DNA from: Thermoleophilia bacterium
Lineage (GTDB): Bacteria > Actinomycetota > Thermoleophilia > RBG-16-64-13
Length of the DNA stretch: 64,000 nt
Assembly (NCBI GenBank): GCA_027493445.1
Contig: JAOSKU010000001.1
Span: 3,492,822-3,556,821, forward strand
Direction of reading: 5' to 3'
The stretch's first letter is position 1. The number at the start of each line of letters is the position of its first letter. This document shows, piece by piece, positions 17,160-25,180 of the stretch. A program made the translations under genes and the position numbers. The notes beneath the pieces were generated by a model. The model was not told the origin of the DNA, made no database searches, and saw nothing but the letters and a program-made list of their open reading frames with translations.

Positions 17160-18301
17160 GCGTCGCCGAGCAAGAAAAGGGGCCGTCTCTCTACGATGAG
17201 CGGCTCGCCCGCATTCGCAAGGTCATCAACCTGGAGCCGGTGGATACGATCCCGGTGATCTACATGGGTACCGCTTTCAGCGCTCAGTACACCGGCCGGA
17301 CCATGGCCCAGTACTGCAACGATCCCGACGTGAGCTTCCAGGCCAACCTCGAGACCATGGAGCGTTTGGGGGTCGACGGCTGGAACCTCCTCGGGGCGGG
17401 CCTTATCGCTCCCATCCTCAGCCTGATGTGGATGTCGCACATCGCCGTGCCGGGCCGGGAGCTGCCCGAAAACAGCCTCTGGCAGGTGCAGGAGGCCGAA
17501 GTCATGAAGGTGGAGGAGTACGACACCATTCTGGAGATGGGCTGGCAGGCGTACGTGGGCTCATACCTGCCTCGGGTGCTGGACATGGCGGATCTTGCCA
17601 CCAACGGCCAGTACCTGCAGGAGAACATGGGCCGCATCTTGCAGACGCTCCGCGAGAAGGGCCTGCCGTTCGTGTGCAACGGGGCCACCTACCCACCCTT
17701 CGAGCCGCTGTGCGGCGCCCGCTCCATGCCGGAGTTCTTCGCCGATCTCTATCGCCGGCCGGAGAAGGTCAGGGAGGTCATGGACCTGATCCTGCCTGAC
17801 GTGATCGGTCAAGGCCTTTCGTTCGCTGGGATGACCGATGCGCCTGGACTCTGGATCGGCGGGTGGCGCTCGGCCAGCGCCCTGGTCTCGCCGAAGATCT
17901 GGGACGCAATGGTGTGGCCCTACCTCGAGGCCATCGTGAACGCCATGTGGGACAAGGGCTTGGTCTCGGTTCTACATCTGGACCAGAACTGGACCCGCGA
18001 CCTGGCCCGCTTCCGGGAACTGCCTCCCAAGAGCTGCCTCTTCAACCTGGACGGTTTCACCGACGCCCGTCGGTTCAAGGAGATCCTGGGCGATCGTTTC
18101 GCGCTGATGGGTGACGTCCCCGCCTCGCTGTTCGCGGCGGGCACACCTGAGGACATCCACGTCTATGTGCGCGACCTGGTGCGCGACGTGGGACCCACCG
18201 GCCTCATGCTGTGCCCCGGATGTGACGCGCCCATCAACACGAAGCCTGAGAACATGGAAGCCTTCGTGGCCGCGGGCCGGGAGTTCGGCCGCGGCGTGTA
18301 G
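17156..18301 (+). CDS. UroD-family corrinoid-dependent methyltransferase
   Basis: 381 residues, ATG 17156 overlapping the corrinoid-protein stop. It belongs to the uroporphyrinogen-decarboxylase/MtaA/MtbA fold: N-terminal IRKVINLEPVDTIPVIYMG, a central VLHLDQNW and a C-terminal MLCPGCDAP. In MtaA/MtbA the zinc site is His-x-Cys plus a distal Cys. Here the central motif is His-x-Asp while the distal CPGCD is kept, so the metal site is modified. Pairing with a corrinoid protein indicates methyl transfer to or from cobalamin, such as demethylation of a methoxylated aromatic. Acceptor unknown; no tetrahydrofolate or CoM partner lies nearby. Confidence 0.85.
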   Translation: MSVAEQEKGPSLYDERLARIRKVINLEPVDTIPVIYMGTAFSAQYTGRTMAQYCNDPDVSFQANLETMERLGVDGWNLLGAGLIAPILSLMWMSHIAVPGRELPENSLWQVQEAEVMKVEEYDTILEMGWQAYVGSYLPRVLDMADLATNGQYLQENMGRILQTLREKGLPFVCNGATYPPFEPLCGARSMPEFFADLYRRPEKVREVMDLILPDVIGQGLSFAGMTDAPGLWIGGWRSASALVSPKIWDAMVWPYLEAIVNAMWDKGLVSVLHLDQNWTRDLARFRELPPKSCLFNLDGFTDARRFKEILGDRFALMGDVPASLFAAGTPEDIHVYVRDLVRDVGPTGLMLCPGCDAPINTKPENMEAFVAAGREFGRGV

Positions 18302-18362
18302 TCAAGGCCGTGACGGCGCCCGGTCGGCGAACTGTGCCAAACGAGCAGAGGAGGAGCAGGGA

Positions 18363-19040
18363 ATGGTCGAAGCGGGCAGCCTTATCCGCGACAGGCGGAG
18401 CATCCGGAAGTACCTCTCCAGGCCCGTGACGCCTGCGCTCGTGGCGGAGATCCTGGCGGAGGCCCGGTGGGCTCCCTCGGCGGGCAACACGCAGTCGACC
18501 CACGTGTACATAGTCACCGGGGAAGCCCTCCGACGGGTTCGCGCGGGCTTGAAAGCGGGGTTCGAGAGTGGGGCTCCACCCGCGCCGGATGTCGATATGC
18601 CGGTGGCATGGCCGGAGCCCTACAAGACCAGGATGGCCACTCTGTTCGAAAGGCGGTCGTCGTTTGTGGCCGCCGGATCGCCGCCCAGCGGCGATGGTGG
18701 GCCGGCGGCCCCGCCCTGGGCGTCCCTGGCGGATGTCTTCGGGGCCCCCGTGCTTCTCTTGATCGCGGTCGACAGGGAGGTGGCCAGCGGGCTCGGCTGC
18801 TTCGACGCCGGGCTGATGGCGCAGACCATCGCCCTCTCGGCGCACGCGCGGGGCCTGGGTTCCTGCATCATGACCTCGATCGTCCGGCACCCAGATTCGC
18901 TGCGGGCCGTGCTCCCGCAGTTGGCGGGCAAGGCACTCATCGCCGCCCTGGCTCTCGGGTACCCCGATCCCGACGCCGCCGTGAACCGCTTTCCGCGGGA
19001 GCGCATCTCGACCTCCGAGTTCGTGACGGCCGTCGAGTAG
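18363..19040 (+). CDS. Nitroreductase-family FMN oxidoreductase
   Basis: ATG 18363 follows GAGGAGGAG. 225 residues with the FMN phosphate motif RDRRSIRKY near the N-terminus, ARWAPSAGNTQSTHVYIV and a C-terminal RGLGSCIMTSIVRHP. By family it transfers hydride from NAD(P)H to nitro, quinone or enone compounds, or acts in flavin or dehalogenation chemistry. Within this run of reductases it probably reduces an unsaturated ring intermediate; that is inference. Confidence 0.85.
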   Translation: MVEAGSLIRDRRSIRKYLSRPVTPALVAEILAEARWAPSAGNTQSTHVYIVTGEALRRVRAGLKAGFESGAPPAPDVDMPVAWPEPYKTRMATLFERRSSFVAAGSPPSGDGGPAAPPWASLADVFGAPVLLLIAVDREVASGLGCFDAGLMAQTIALSAHARGLGSCIMTSIVRHPDSLRAVLPQLAGKALIAALALGYPDPDAAVNRFPRERISTSEFVTAVE

Positions 19041-19103
19041 GTACCTGGGGCCCGCGGTCGACCGTATCCGGGGGCGGAGTGACCGCGGCCTGAGGGGGTG
19101 CTC

Positions 19104-19913
19104 GTGAGACTACGACATGGTTCGGATCAGCGGCTGAGGGACCGGGTCGCGCTGGTCACCGGCGCCGGCGGCACAGTCAGCATCGGGCGCTCGATCGCGA
19201 TTCGATTGGCTGAAGAAGGAGCCAGGATCGCTGTTCTTGACATCGACGCCTCCGGGGCGGAGAAGGTGGCCGGGGAGATCCGTGCCGGTGGGGGCGTGGC
19301 CCTGGGAATCGGCTGCGATGTCACGGTGCTCAGACAATGTGAAGCAGCGGCCGCGCAGGTGGCCCAGGCGTGGGATGGTCGCATCGACATCCTCGTGAAC
19401 AATGCAGCCGCCATCAGGGGCGCCCTTGCGGGCCAGGGGCGCCGGCCGTTCGACGAGTGGACCGTCGACGACTGGGACTACCAGTTCGACGTCAACGTTC
19501 GGGGGCAGTGGTTCTGCGCCCGCGCCGTCGTTCCGTACATGAAGGCCCGCCGGTACGGCAAGATCATCAACCTGGCGTCCTCGTCGTTCTTCGAGGGTGT
19601 TCCCGGCCTGATCCACTACACGAGCAGCAAAGGAGGGGTCATCGGGTTCACGCGGGCCCTGGGTAAGGAGCTCGGGCCCCTGGGCATTCGGGTCAACGCG
19701 CTGGCGCCGGGCTTCACTCTCACCGAGGTCAATCCGGGGTCCGGCCCCGAGGACGCGGAGATCGCCGACATGCAGCGCCGGGCCCAAGCGCTGGACCAGC
19801 GCAACGAGCTCCCCGAGGACCTGACCGGCCCAGCGTTCTTCCTCGCCTCGGAAGACAGCGACTTCATGACCTGCCAGACGATCCTGGTCGACGGGGGCCG
19901 GAGCATGTGGTGA
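19104..19913 (+). CDS. Short-chain dehydrogenase/reductase, second copy
   Basis: The start is GTG 19104, behind GAGGGGG; GTG 19098 is also possible. A classical SDR of about 270 residues: TGAGGTVSIGRSIA cofactor loop with a two-residue insertion, ILDID-like acidic residue after beta-2 (VLDIDAS, favouring NAD), NNAAAI, catalytic SSSFFEG and YTSSK. It shares the fold but not close sequence with the SDR at 13999. Dihydrodaidzein-reductase-type enzymes are SDRs, a possible parallel. Confidence 0.88.
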   Translation: MRLRHGSDQRLRDRVALVTGAGGTVSIGRSIAIRLAEEGARIAVLDIDASGAEKVAGEIRAGGGVALGIGCDVTVLRQCEAAAAQVAQAWDGRIDILVNNAAAIRGALAGQGRRPFDEWTVDDWDYQFDVNVRGQWFCARAVVPYMKARRYGKIINLASSSFFEGVPGLIHYTSSKGGVIGFTRALGKELGPLGIRVNALAPGFTLTEVNPGSGPEDAEIADMQRRAQALDQRNELPEDLTGPAFFLASEDSDFMTCQTILVDGGRSMW

Positions 19914-20139
19914 GTCCGGCCGCAGCACGCGGGGCGGAGCGTTTCTCCGGCAGTTTCGCCTGGCGCTCGCTGTACTATAGGACTTGTATCGGCAAGTACT
20001 TCAGTGTAAAGTGGAGCTGCCGCCGGCCGGGGGATGCGGCGTCCGGAGTGGGGCTCTCTCCGAGCTGGGGTCTTCGCCGGCTCCCCGGCGAATCCGACCT
20101 GAGCTTGCCCGCAAAGACTGCGGGTGCGAGAAGGGGGCC
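19914..20139 (+). promoter_or_regulatory. Leader with promoter candidate and three hairpins
   Basis: TGTACTATAGG (about 19971-19981) resembles an extended -10. The following 150 nt before the NuoF-like gene contain an imperfect CCGGAG...CTCCG pair, the palindrome TTCGCCGGCTCCCCGGCGAA and CCCGCAAAGACTGCGGG. No known riboswitch core was recognised. It could be a structured 5' UTR or an attenuator. Confidence 0.4.
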
Positions 20140-21467
20140 ATGTCGCCGCGAGTACACGAATCGCCATCGATCGTCCTGCGCCACTGCGGTCGCATCGACC
20201 CGGGCGACATGGAGCAGTACATCGGCGCCGGGGGCTACCAGGGCCTGAGGCGGGCCGTGCTGATGCCTCCCGAGAGCGTGATCGAGGAGCTGGCCCGCGC
20301 CGGCGTCCGCGGTCGGCGCGGCGCTCCCCTGGCTGAAGCCTTGCGTGCCTGCGCCGCCGCGCCGGCGCACCGTCTGGAGGCGACGGCCGGGGCCGGTCGC
20401 CCCACTATGGTGGTCTGCAACTCCGCCGGCTCCGAACCAGCGGGCGTGGACCGGATGCTGCTGGAGTCCGATCCGCACGCTGTCCTCGAGGGGCTGGTCA
20501 TCGCGGCCTACGCGGCGGGCGCCGGACGCGCATGTGTGGTGCTGAACAACCGGCACCCTCTCGCCGTCCAGACGGTCAAGGCGGCCTCAGAGCAGATGAA
20601 AGCACGGAGCTTTGCGGGGCCCGCGATCCTCGGCAGCGCCTTCGGCGTTGACATCGAGGTGATGGACGTGCCGCCCGTCTCCGTCCTCGGCGAAGATGTG
20701 GCGGTCATGCGGGCTCTGTGCGGCGGCCGCCCGGTGCCGCATCCTCATCCCTCCTGGTCGGGCGGCACCGCCATCGAGGCCGGCGGGTGGGCAGTGGCGA
20801 GCGCCGAGACGCTGGCTCACGTGTCAGCCATCCTGGAGAAGGGCGCCGATTGGTACACCAGCCTGGCGTCCGGCGGCGGGCCGGGTACGCGCTGCTTTAC
20901 GGTGGCCGGCGCGGTCGCGCGGCCCGGGGTGGTGGAGGTGCGGGCGGGGACGACGCTGCGGGAGATCGTCGAGGGCGCCGGCGGCGGAGCCGCCGGCGCC
21001 GCGGACATCAAGGCCGTGCAGGTAGGCGGTCTCACGGGGGCTGGTTACCCGCGCATTCCCTCGATGTGCCGGCGGATCACGACCACCTGGCCGCCGCCGG
21101 CTGCACGGCCGGCGCGGGCAGCCTGGTGGTGGTCGGCGCCGGTGCCTGTGCCCTCGATCTGGTCCGCGCCGCCTTGTCTCTCATCGAGCACGAGTCGTGC
21201 GGCCTGTGCGTTGTGTGCCGGGAGGGTACGATGCAGATGGCCGAGATCCTCTCCGACATGGCCGCGGGGAGAGCGCGTACCCACGACCTGGACCTGCTGG
21301 CTGATCTCGCCCGGACCCTCGCTTCCACCGGGCCATGTTCTTGGGGTAGGTCGGCCGCCGACCCGGTGCTCACCACCCTCGAGTACTTTCGGGACGAGCT
21401 CGAAGCCCACGCGCACAGGAAGGTGTGCCCCGCCGGAGTGTGCGCTATGGATGGAGGAGCCTCGTGA
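20140..21467 (+). CDS. NuoF/HoxF-like NADH-binding flavoprotein subunit (one frameshift)
   Basis: ATG 20140 follows GAGAAGGGGG. NuoF features in order: GRRGAPLAEALRA (NADH/FMN glycine region), SLBB domain (TVAGAVARPGVVEVRAGTTL), GGLTGG-WLPAHSLDVPADHD and the N3-type cluster ESCGLCVVCREGT, ending YFRDELEAHAHRKVCPAGVC. A missing G in the G5 run 21036-21040 splits the frame inside the GG(W)LPAHSLD motif. No NuoE-like thioredoxin-fold gene is adjacent. It likely takes electrons from NADH and passes them to the Fe-S/FAD protein at 21464, serving the flavoprotein reductases downstream. About 443 residues. Confidence 0.85.
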
Positions 21468-23602
21468 CGAGGGGGAGCAGCCTCGTGAGCGCCGCGAACG
21501 ACCGGGTGGCGCTGACCATCGCCGGCCGCCGCGTGGAGAGCCGACCTGGGACCATGGTGCTCCAGGCTGCCCTCGACGCGGGTGTGTATGTCCCCCACCT
21601 GTGTTCCCACCCCGATTTGCCCGTGGCCGGTGTCTGCGGCCTGTGCTTCGTGGAGATCGAGGGGTACGACGGCCCCGTGCCCTCGTGCTCGACCGAGATC
21701 ACGGAGGGGATGGAGGTCGATACGAACAGCGACGCGGTCAGAGGCCTTCGCCGGACGGCCATGGAGCTCATCCTCTCCCGGCACCCGGCCGAGTGCACCA
21801 CCTGCAGCCAGTATCTGAACTGCGAGCTGCAGTCGCTCAAGCAGTTCGTAGGCATCACTGAGGAGCTGCGGGTGCACAGGCACCCGCAGCCCATCCCGGT
21901 CGACACCGGCAACCCTCTCTTCGTGCGCGATATGACCAAGTGCGTGCTTTGTGCCCGCTGCGTGCGTGCCTGCGGCGAGCTGCGCGGAGTCGGAGCCCTC
22001 TCCTACATTGACAAGGGCCTGACGACCACGGTCGGCGTAGCCTGCGGCGGCTCCCTGGCCGAGGGGGGCTGCCGGTTCTGCGGGGCGTGCGTGCAGGTGT
22101 GTCCCACCGGAGCCCTCCGGGACAACGACGAGCTGACCCGGGGCAAGAACCGGCGGAGCGCTCTCATCCCCTGCCGGTACACCTGTCCGGCTGAGATCGA
22201 CGTACCCCGCTATGTCGCTCTAGCCCGGGAGGGGGATTATCCCGGGGCTACTGCTGTGGTCAGGGAGAAGGCCCCCTTCCCCTTGGCCCTGGGCTATGTC
22301 TGCGACCACCCTTGCGAGGAGGTCTGCCGCCGCGGCGAGGTCAACGAGCCCCTCGCCATTCGGGAGCTGAAGCGCCACGCCGCTGAGCGCGACGACGGCA
22401 GCTGGAAGGCGAAGGCTCGGAACGAGCCGCCCACGGGCAAGCGGGTGGCCATCGTGGGTTCGGGGCCCGCGGGGCTCACCGCCGCCTACTACCTGCGCCG
22501 TCGCGGCCATCGGATCACCGTTTTCGAGGCCTTGCCCTTCGCGGGCGGCATGCTCCGGGTGGGGATCCCCGCCTACCGCCTACCCAGACAGGCGCTCGCC
22601 CGGGAGGTCGCCGAGATCGAGCAGGCCGGCGTCGAGATCCGGCTTGGCATCCGGGTCTGGTCCCTCGGCGGCCTTTTCACGGAAGGCTTCGAAGCCGTGC
22701 TGGTGGCCGTGGGCGCCCACCTGGGCCGCACACTGCCCGTCCCCGGCGCCGACCTGGAGGGGGCTCTCGCCGGGCTCGACTTCCTGCGGCGGGTGAACCT
22801 GGGGGAGCCCGTGGACGTTGGCCGCAGCGTGGTGGTGGTGGGGGGCGGGAACGTGGCCTTGGACTGTGCCCGGGTGGCCCGGCGCTTGGGAGCGACCCAG
22901 GTGAACGTGGCCTGCCTGGAGTGCCGCGACCACATGCCGGCCTCTGCCGAGGAGATCTCGGAGGCCGAGGAGGAGGGCGTCGTGATTCACCCGTCGCGTG
23001 CCTTCCTGGGCATCGCCGGTGACGGCGGCCGGGTGAGCGCGGTGGAGTGCCGTCTGGTGCAGTCGTTCGTCTTCGACGAGTTCGGGCGGTTGCAGATCGA
23101 CTGCGTGGGTGATTCCGACCATCACCTGCCGGCCGAGACGGTGATCATGGCCGTCGGTCAGAGACCGGACATTCCCGAGGACTGGGGCCTGGCCTTGACG
23201 CCGGCCGGGACGGTCGACCTGGATCCCTACACGCAGGACACCGGCCGCCAGGGTGTGTTCGCCGCGGGCGATGCCGTAAGCGGCACGGCCTCGGTGGTAC
23301 GGGCCATCGCCGCGGGCAGGCAGGCGGCCGTCGCCATCGACCGGTACCTGGGGGGCAGCGGCGGCATCGAGGAGACCCTGGCCCCCGCTGGGGAGGCCTC
23401 GCCGTACCTGGGGCCTGGCGACGGGTTTGCCTATCTGAACCGCTGTCGCCCACCTCTCTTGCCCGCACCGGACCGGGCGGGTGGCTTCGTCCCGGTCCTG
23501 GCCCGGCTCGACGACGGCGAAGCGGTGGCCGAAGCGGAGCGATGTCTGCGCTGCGATCTGCGGCTGAAGATCACCCCGGCGCGTTACTGGGGCGACTACT
23601 GA
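21464..23602 (+). CDS. NuoG-N/NfnB-like Fe-S and FAD/NAD(P) fusion oxidoreductase
   Basis: The start is GTG 21464 overlapping the NuoF stop; GTG 21485 is an alternative. About 712 residues. The N-terminus is complex-I-like: [2Fe-2S] CSHPDLPVAGVCGLC, His/Cys-ligated cluster HPAECTTCSQYLNC and two [4Fe-4S] sets (CVLCARCVRAC, CRFCGACVQVCPTG). Fused to it is a GltD/NfnB-type pyridine-nucleotide-disulfide domain beginning CRYTCPAEIDVPRYV, with FAD site AIVGSGPAGLTAAYYL and NAD(P) site VVVVGGGNVALDCARVARRLG. The pairing with a NuoF homologue resembles NAD(P)H-driven electron-transferring or bifurcating modules; actual bifurcation is unproven. Confidence 0.88.
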   Translation: MTRGSSLVSAANDRVALTIAGRRVESRPGTMVLQAALDAGVYVPHLCSHPDLPVAGVCGLCFVEIEGYDGPVPSCSTEITEGMEVDTNSDAVRGLRRTAMELILSRHPAECTTCSQYLNCELQSLKQFVGITEELRVHRHPQPIPVDTGNPLFVRDMTKCVLCARCVRACGELRGVGALSYIDKGLTTTVGVACGGSLAEGGCRFCGACVQVCPTGALRDNDELTRGKNRRSALIPCRYTCPAEIDVPRYVALAREGDYPGATAVVREKAPFPLALGYVCDHPCEEVCRRGEVNEPLAIRELKRHAAERDDGSWKAKARNEPPTGKRVAIVGSGPAGLTAAYYLRRRGHRITVFEALPFAGGMLRVGIPAYRLPRQALAREVAEIEQAGVEIRLGIRVWSLGGLFTEGFEAVLVAVGAHLGRTLPVPGADLEGALAGLDFLRRVNLGEPVDVGRSVVVVGGGNVALDCARVARRLGATQVNVACLECRDHMPASAEEISEAEEEGVVIHPSRAFLGIAGDGGRVSAVECRLVQSFVFDEFGRLQIDCVGDSDHHLPAETVIMAVGQRPDIPEDWGLALTPAGTVDLDPYTQDTGRQGVFAAGDAVSGTASVVRAIAAGRQAAVAIDRYLGGSGGIEETLAPAGEASPYLGPGDGFAYLNRCRPPLLPAPDRAGGFVPVLARLDDGEAVAEAERCLRCDLRLKITPARYWGDY

Positions 23603-23665
23603 TGAGCGTGAGACATTCGATGCACCCGAAGATACGACGTTGAACCGACGAGGGAGGATGCGTAC

Positions 23666-25180
23666 ATGGGCAGGCTCGAAGCAGATGTGATCGTCGTAGC
23701 AGGAGGGGCCGCCGGATTGTCCGCCGCCGTCGCGGCGGCGCAGCAGGGCGCGAGTGTCGTTGTCTTCGAGAAGGGGTCCACCACCGGCGGCACCGGCAAC
23801 ATGGGCATGGGGCCCTTCGGGGTGGAGAGCCGGCTCCAGCGCCTGAAGCAGATGGGCCCCACCAAGGACGAGGCCTTCCGCATGCTCATGGACTACACGC
23901 ACTGGCGGGTCGACGCCCGGCTGGTGCGGGCCTACATCGACAAAGCAGCCACCACCATCGATTGGCTCGAGGGTCTGGGGGTGGAGTTCCTGGAGCCGGC
24001 CACCTACTTCCCCGGCGGTCAGTACACTTGGCACATCGTCAAGCCGGAGACCGGTGAGGTCGGGCCCACAGCTTCGGCCACCCTGATGAAGATCTTGACC
24101 GAGCGGGCCAAGGAGATGGGGGCCAGGATCCTCCTGCAGACCCCGGTGAGGAAGCTGGTCAAGCAGGGCGAGCGGGTGACCGGGGTTGTAGCTGAGGACC
24201 GGGCGGGCGAGCCGGTGGAGGCCCAGGCCGGAGCCGTCGTCGTCGCCACCGGCGGCTTCGGCGACAACCCGGAGATGATCAAGCGTTACACCGGCTACGA
24301 CTGGGGCAAGGACATCTTCTCGTTCCGCATCCCGGGCATGGAGGGGGACGGGATCCGCATGGCTTGGGAGGTCGGGGCGGCGCCCACCGAGATGACCATG
24401 GAGATCATCTACGGCATGCGCAACGGCGACGTCAACCCCGAGCTGCACGAGACTTTTCGACAACCGCACCTCATGGTCAACCTGCTGGGCCAGCGCTTCA
24501 TGAATGAGGGGATTCTCTGCAACACCACCTTCGCGGGCAACGCCATCGCTGCCCAGAAGGACAGGACGGCCTTCTTGATCTTCGATGGGGGCATCAAGCA
24601 CCACATGGAGACCGCCGGCTTCGACATCATCCACTCGGTGTTCCCGTTCATGAAGGTGCACGACCTGGACGGACTGATCGCCCAAAGCAAGGAGCAAGGC
24701 AACCAGGACGTCTTCGTGGCCGGCAGCCTGGAGGAGCTGGCGGAGCAGACCGGTATCGACCCCGGGGGTCTGGCAGCCACCGTGGAAGAGTACAACCGGT
24801 TTTGCGCGTGCGGGCACGACGACCTCTTCAACAAGGACCACAAGCTGCTGCGTTCTGTCACCACCCCTCCTTTCTACGCGGCCCGCCACCTGCCCGGCGC
24901 TTACGGCAGCCTCGGCGGCATCAAGATCAACCACCGCACCGAGGTTCTCGACAGGCGATGGGAGAAGATCCCCGGTTTGTACGCGGCGGGCACCGACGCG
25001 TGCACGATCTACGGCGACAGCTACGTCTTCATCCTTCCCGGTAACACCATGGGCTTCGCTCTGAACACCGGGCGGATCGCGGGGGAGAATGCCGCCGAGC
25101 ACGCCAGGACCCTGAGGCAGCAGCCGGCGACGGGAAGAGAGGTCGGGATGATCGGCGGGTCGGAGAAGACGATGTCATGA
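23666..25180 (+). CDS. Fumarate-reductase/FAD-dependent reductase-like flavoprotein
   Basis: ATG 23666 is preceded by GAGGGAGGATG. 504 residues of the FrdA/KstD-like FAD_binding_2 fold. The N-terminal dinucleotide motif is VVAGGAAGLSAAVAA (AGG replacing the usual GxG), with FEKGSTTGGT, VVVATGGFG in the middle and the C-terminal active region GAYGSLGGIKIN...LYAAGTDACTIYGDSY. It lacks a signal peptide, so it is cytoplasmic. The tetrahydrodaidzein reductase of equol producers belongs to this type, so reduction of a C=C or C-OH in a polyphenol is a reasoned guess. Its stop overlaps the next ATG. Confidence 0.85.
   Translation: MGRLEADVIVVAGGAAGLSAAVAAAQQGASVVVFEKGSTTGGTGNMGMGPFGVESRLQRLKQMGPTKDEAFRMLMDYTHWRVDARLVRAYIDKAATTIDWLEGLGVEFLEPATYFPGGQYTWHIVKPETGEVGPTASATLMKILTERAKEMGARILLQTPVRKLVKQGERVTGVVAEDRAGEPVEAQAGAVVVATGGFGDNPEMIKRYTGYDWGKDIFSFRIPGMEGDGIRMAWEVGAAPTEMTMEIIYGMRNGDVNPELHETFRQPHLMVNLLGQRFMNEGILCNTTFAGNAIAAQKDRTAFLIFDGGIKHHMETAGFDIIHSVFPFMKVHDLDGLIAQSKEQGNQDVFVAGSLEELAEQTGIDPGGLAATVEEYNRFCACGHDDLFNKDHKLLRSVTTPPFYAARHLPGAYGSLGGIKINHRTEVLDRRWEKIPGLYAAGTDACTIYGDSYVFILPGNTMGFALNTGRIAGENAAEHARTLRQQPATGREVGMIGGSEKTMS

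Noticed and set aside
20020-20139. Known riboswitch (cobalamin, molybdenum cofactor, c-di-GMP) upstream of the NuoF-like gene
   Set aside because: Hairpins are present but none of the conserved core sequences could be matched.
22580-25102. Very long antisense open frames (for example 22580-25102 minus, 5184-6647 minus, 35131-37590 plus, 53950-55197 minus, 60644-62587 minus)
   Set aside because: They lie opposite clearly conserved genes, have no domain motifs and are rich in His/Pro/Arg/Val runs typical of mirrored high-GC codons.
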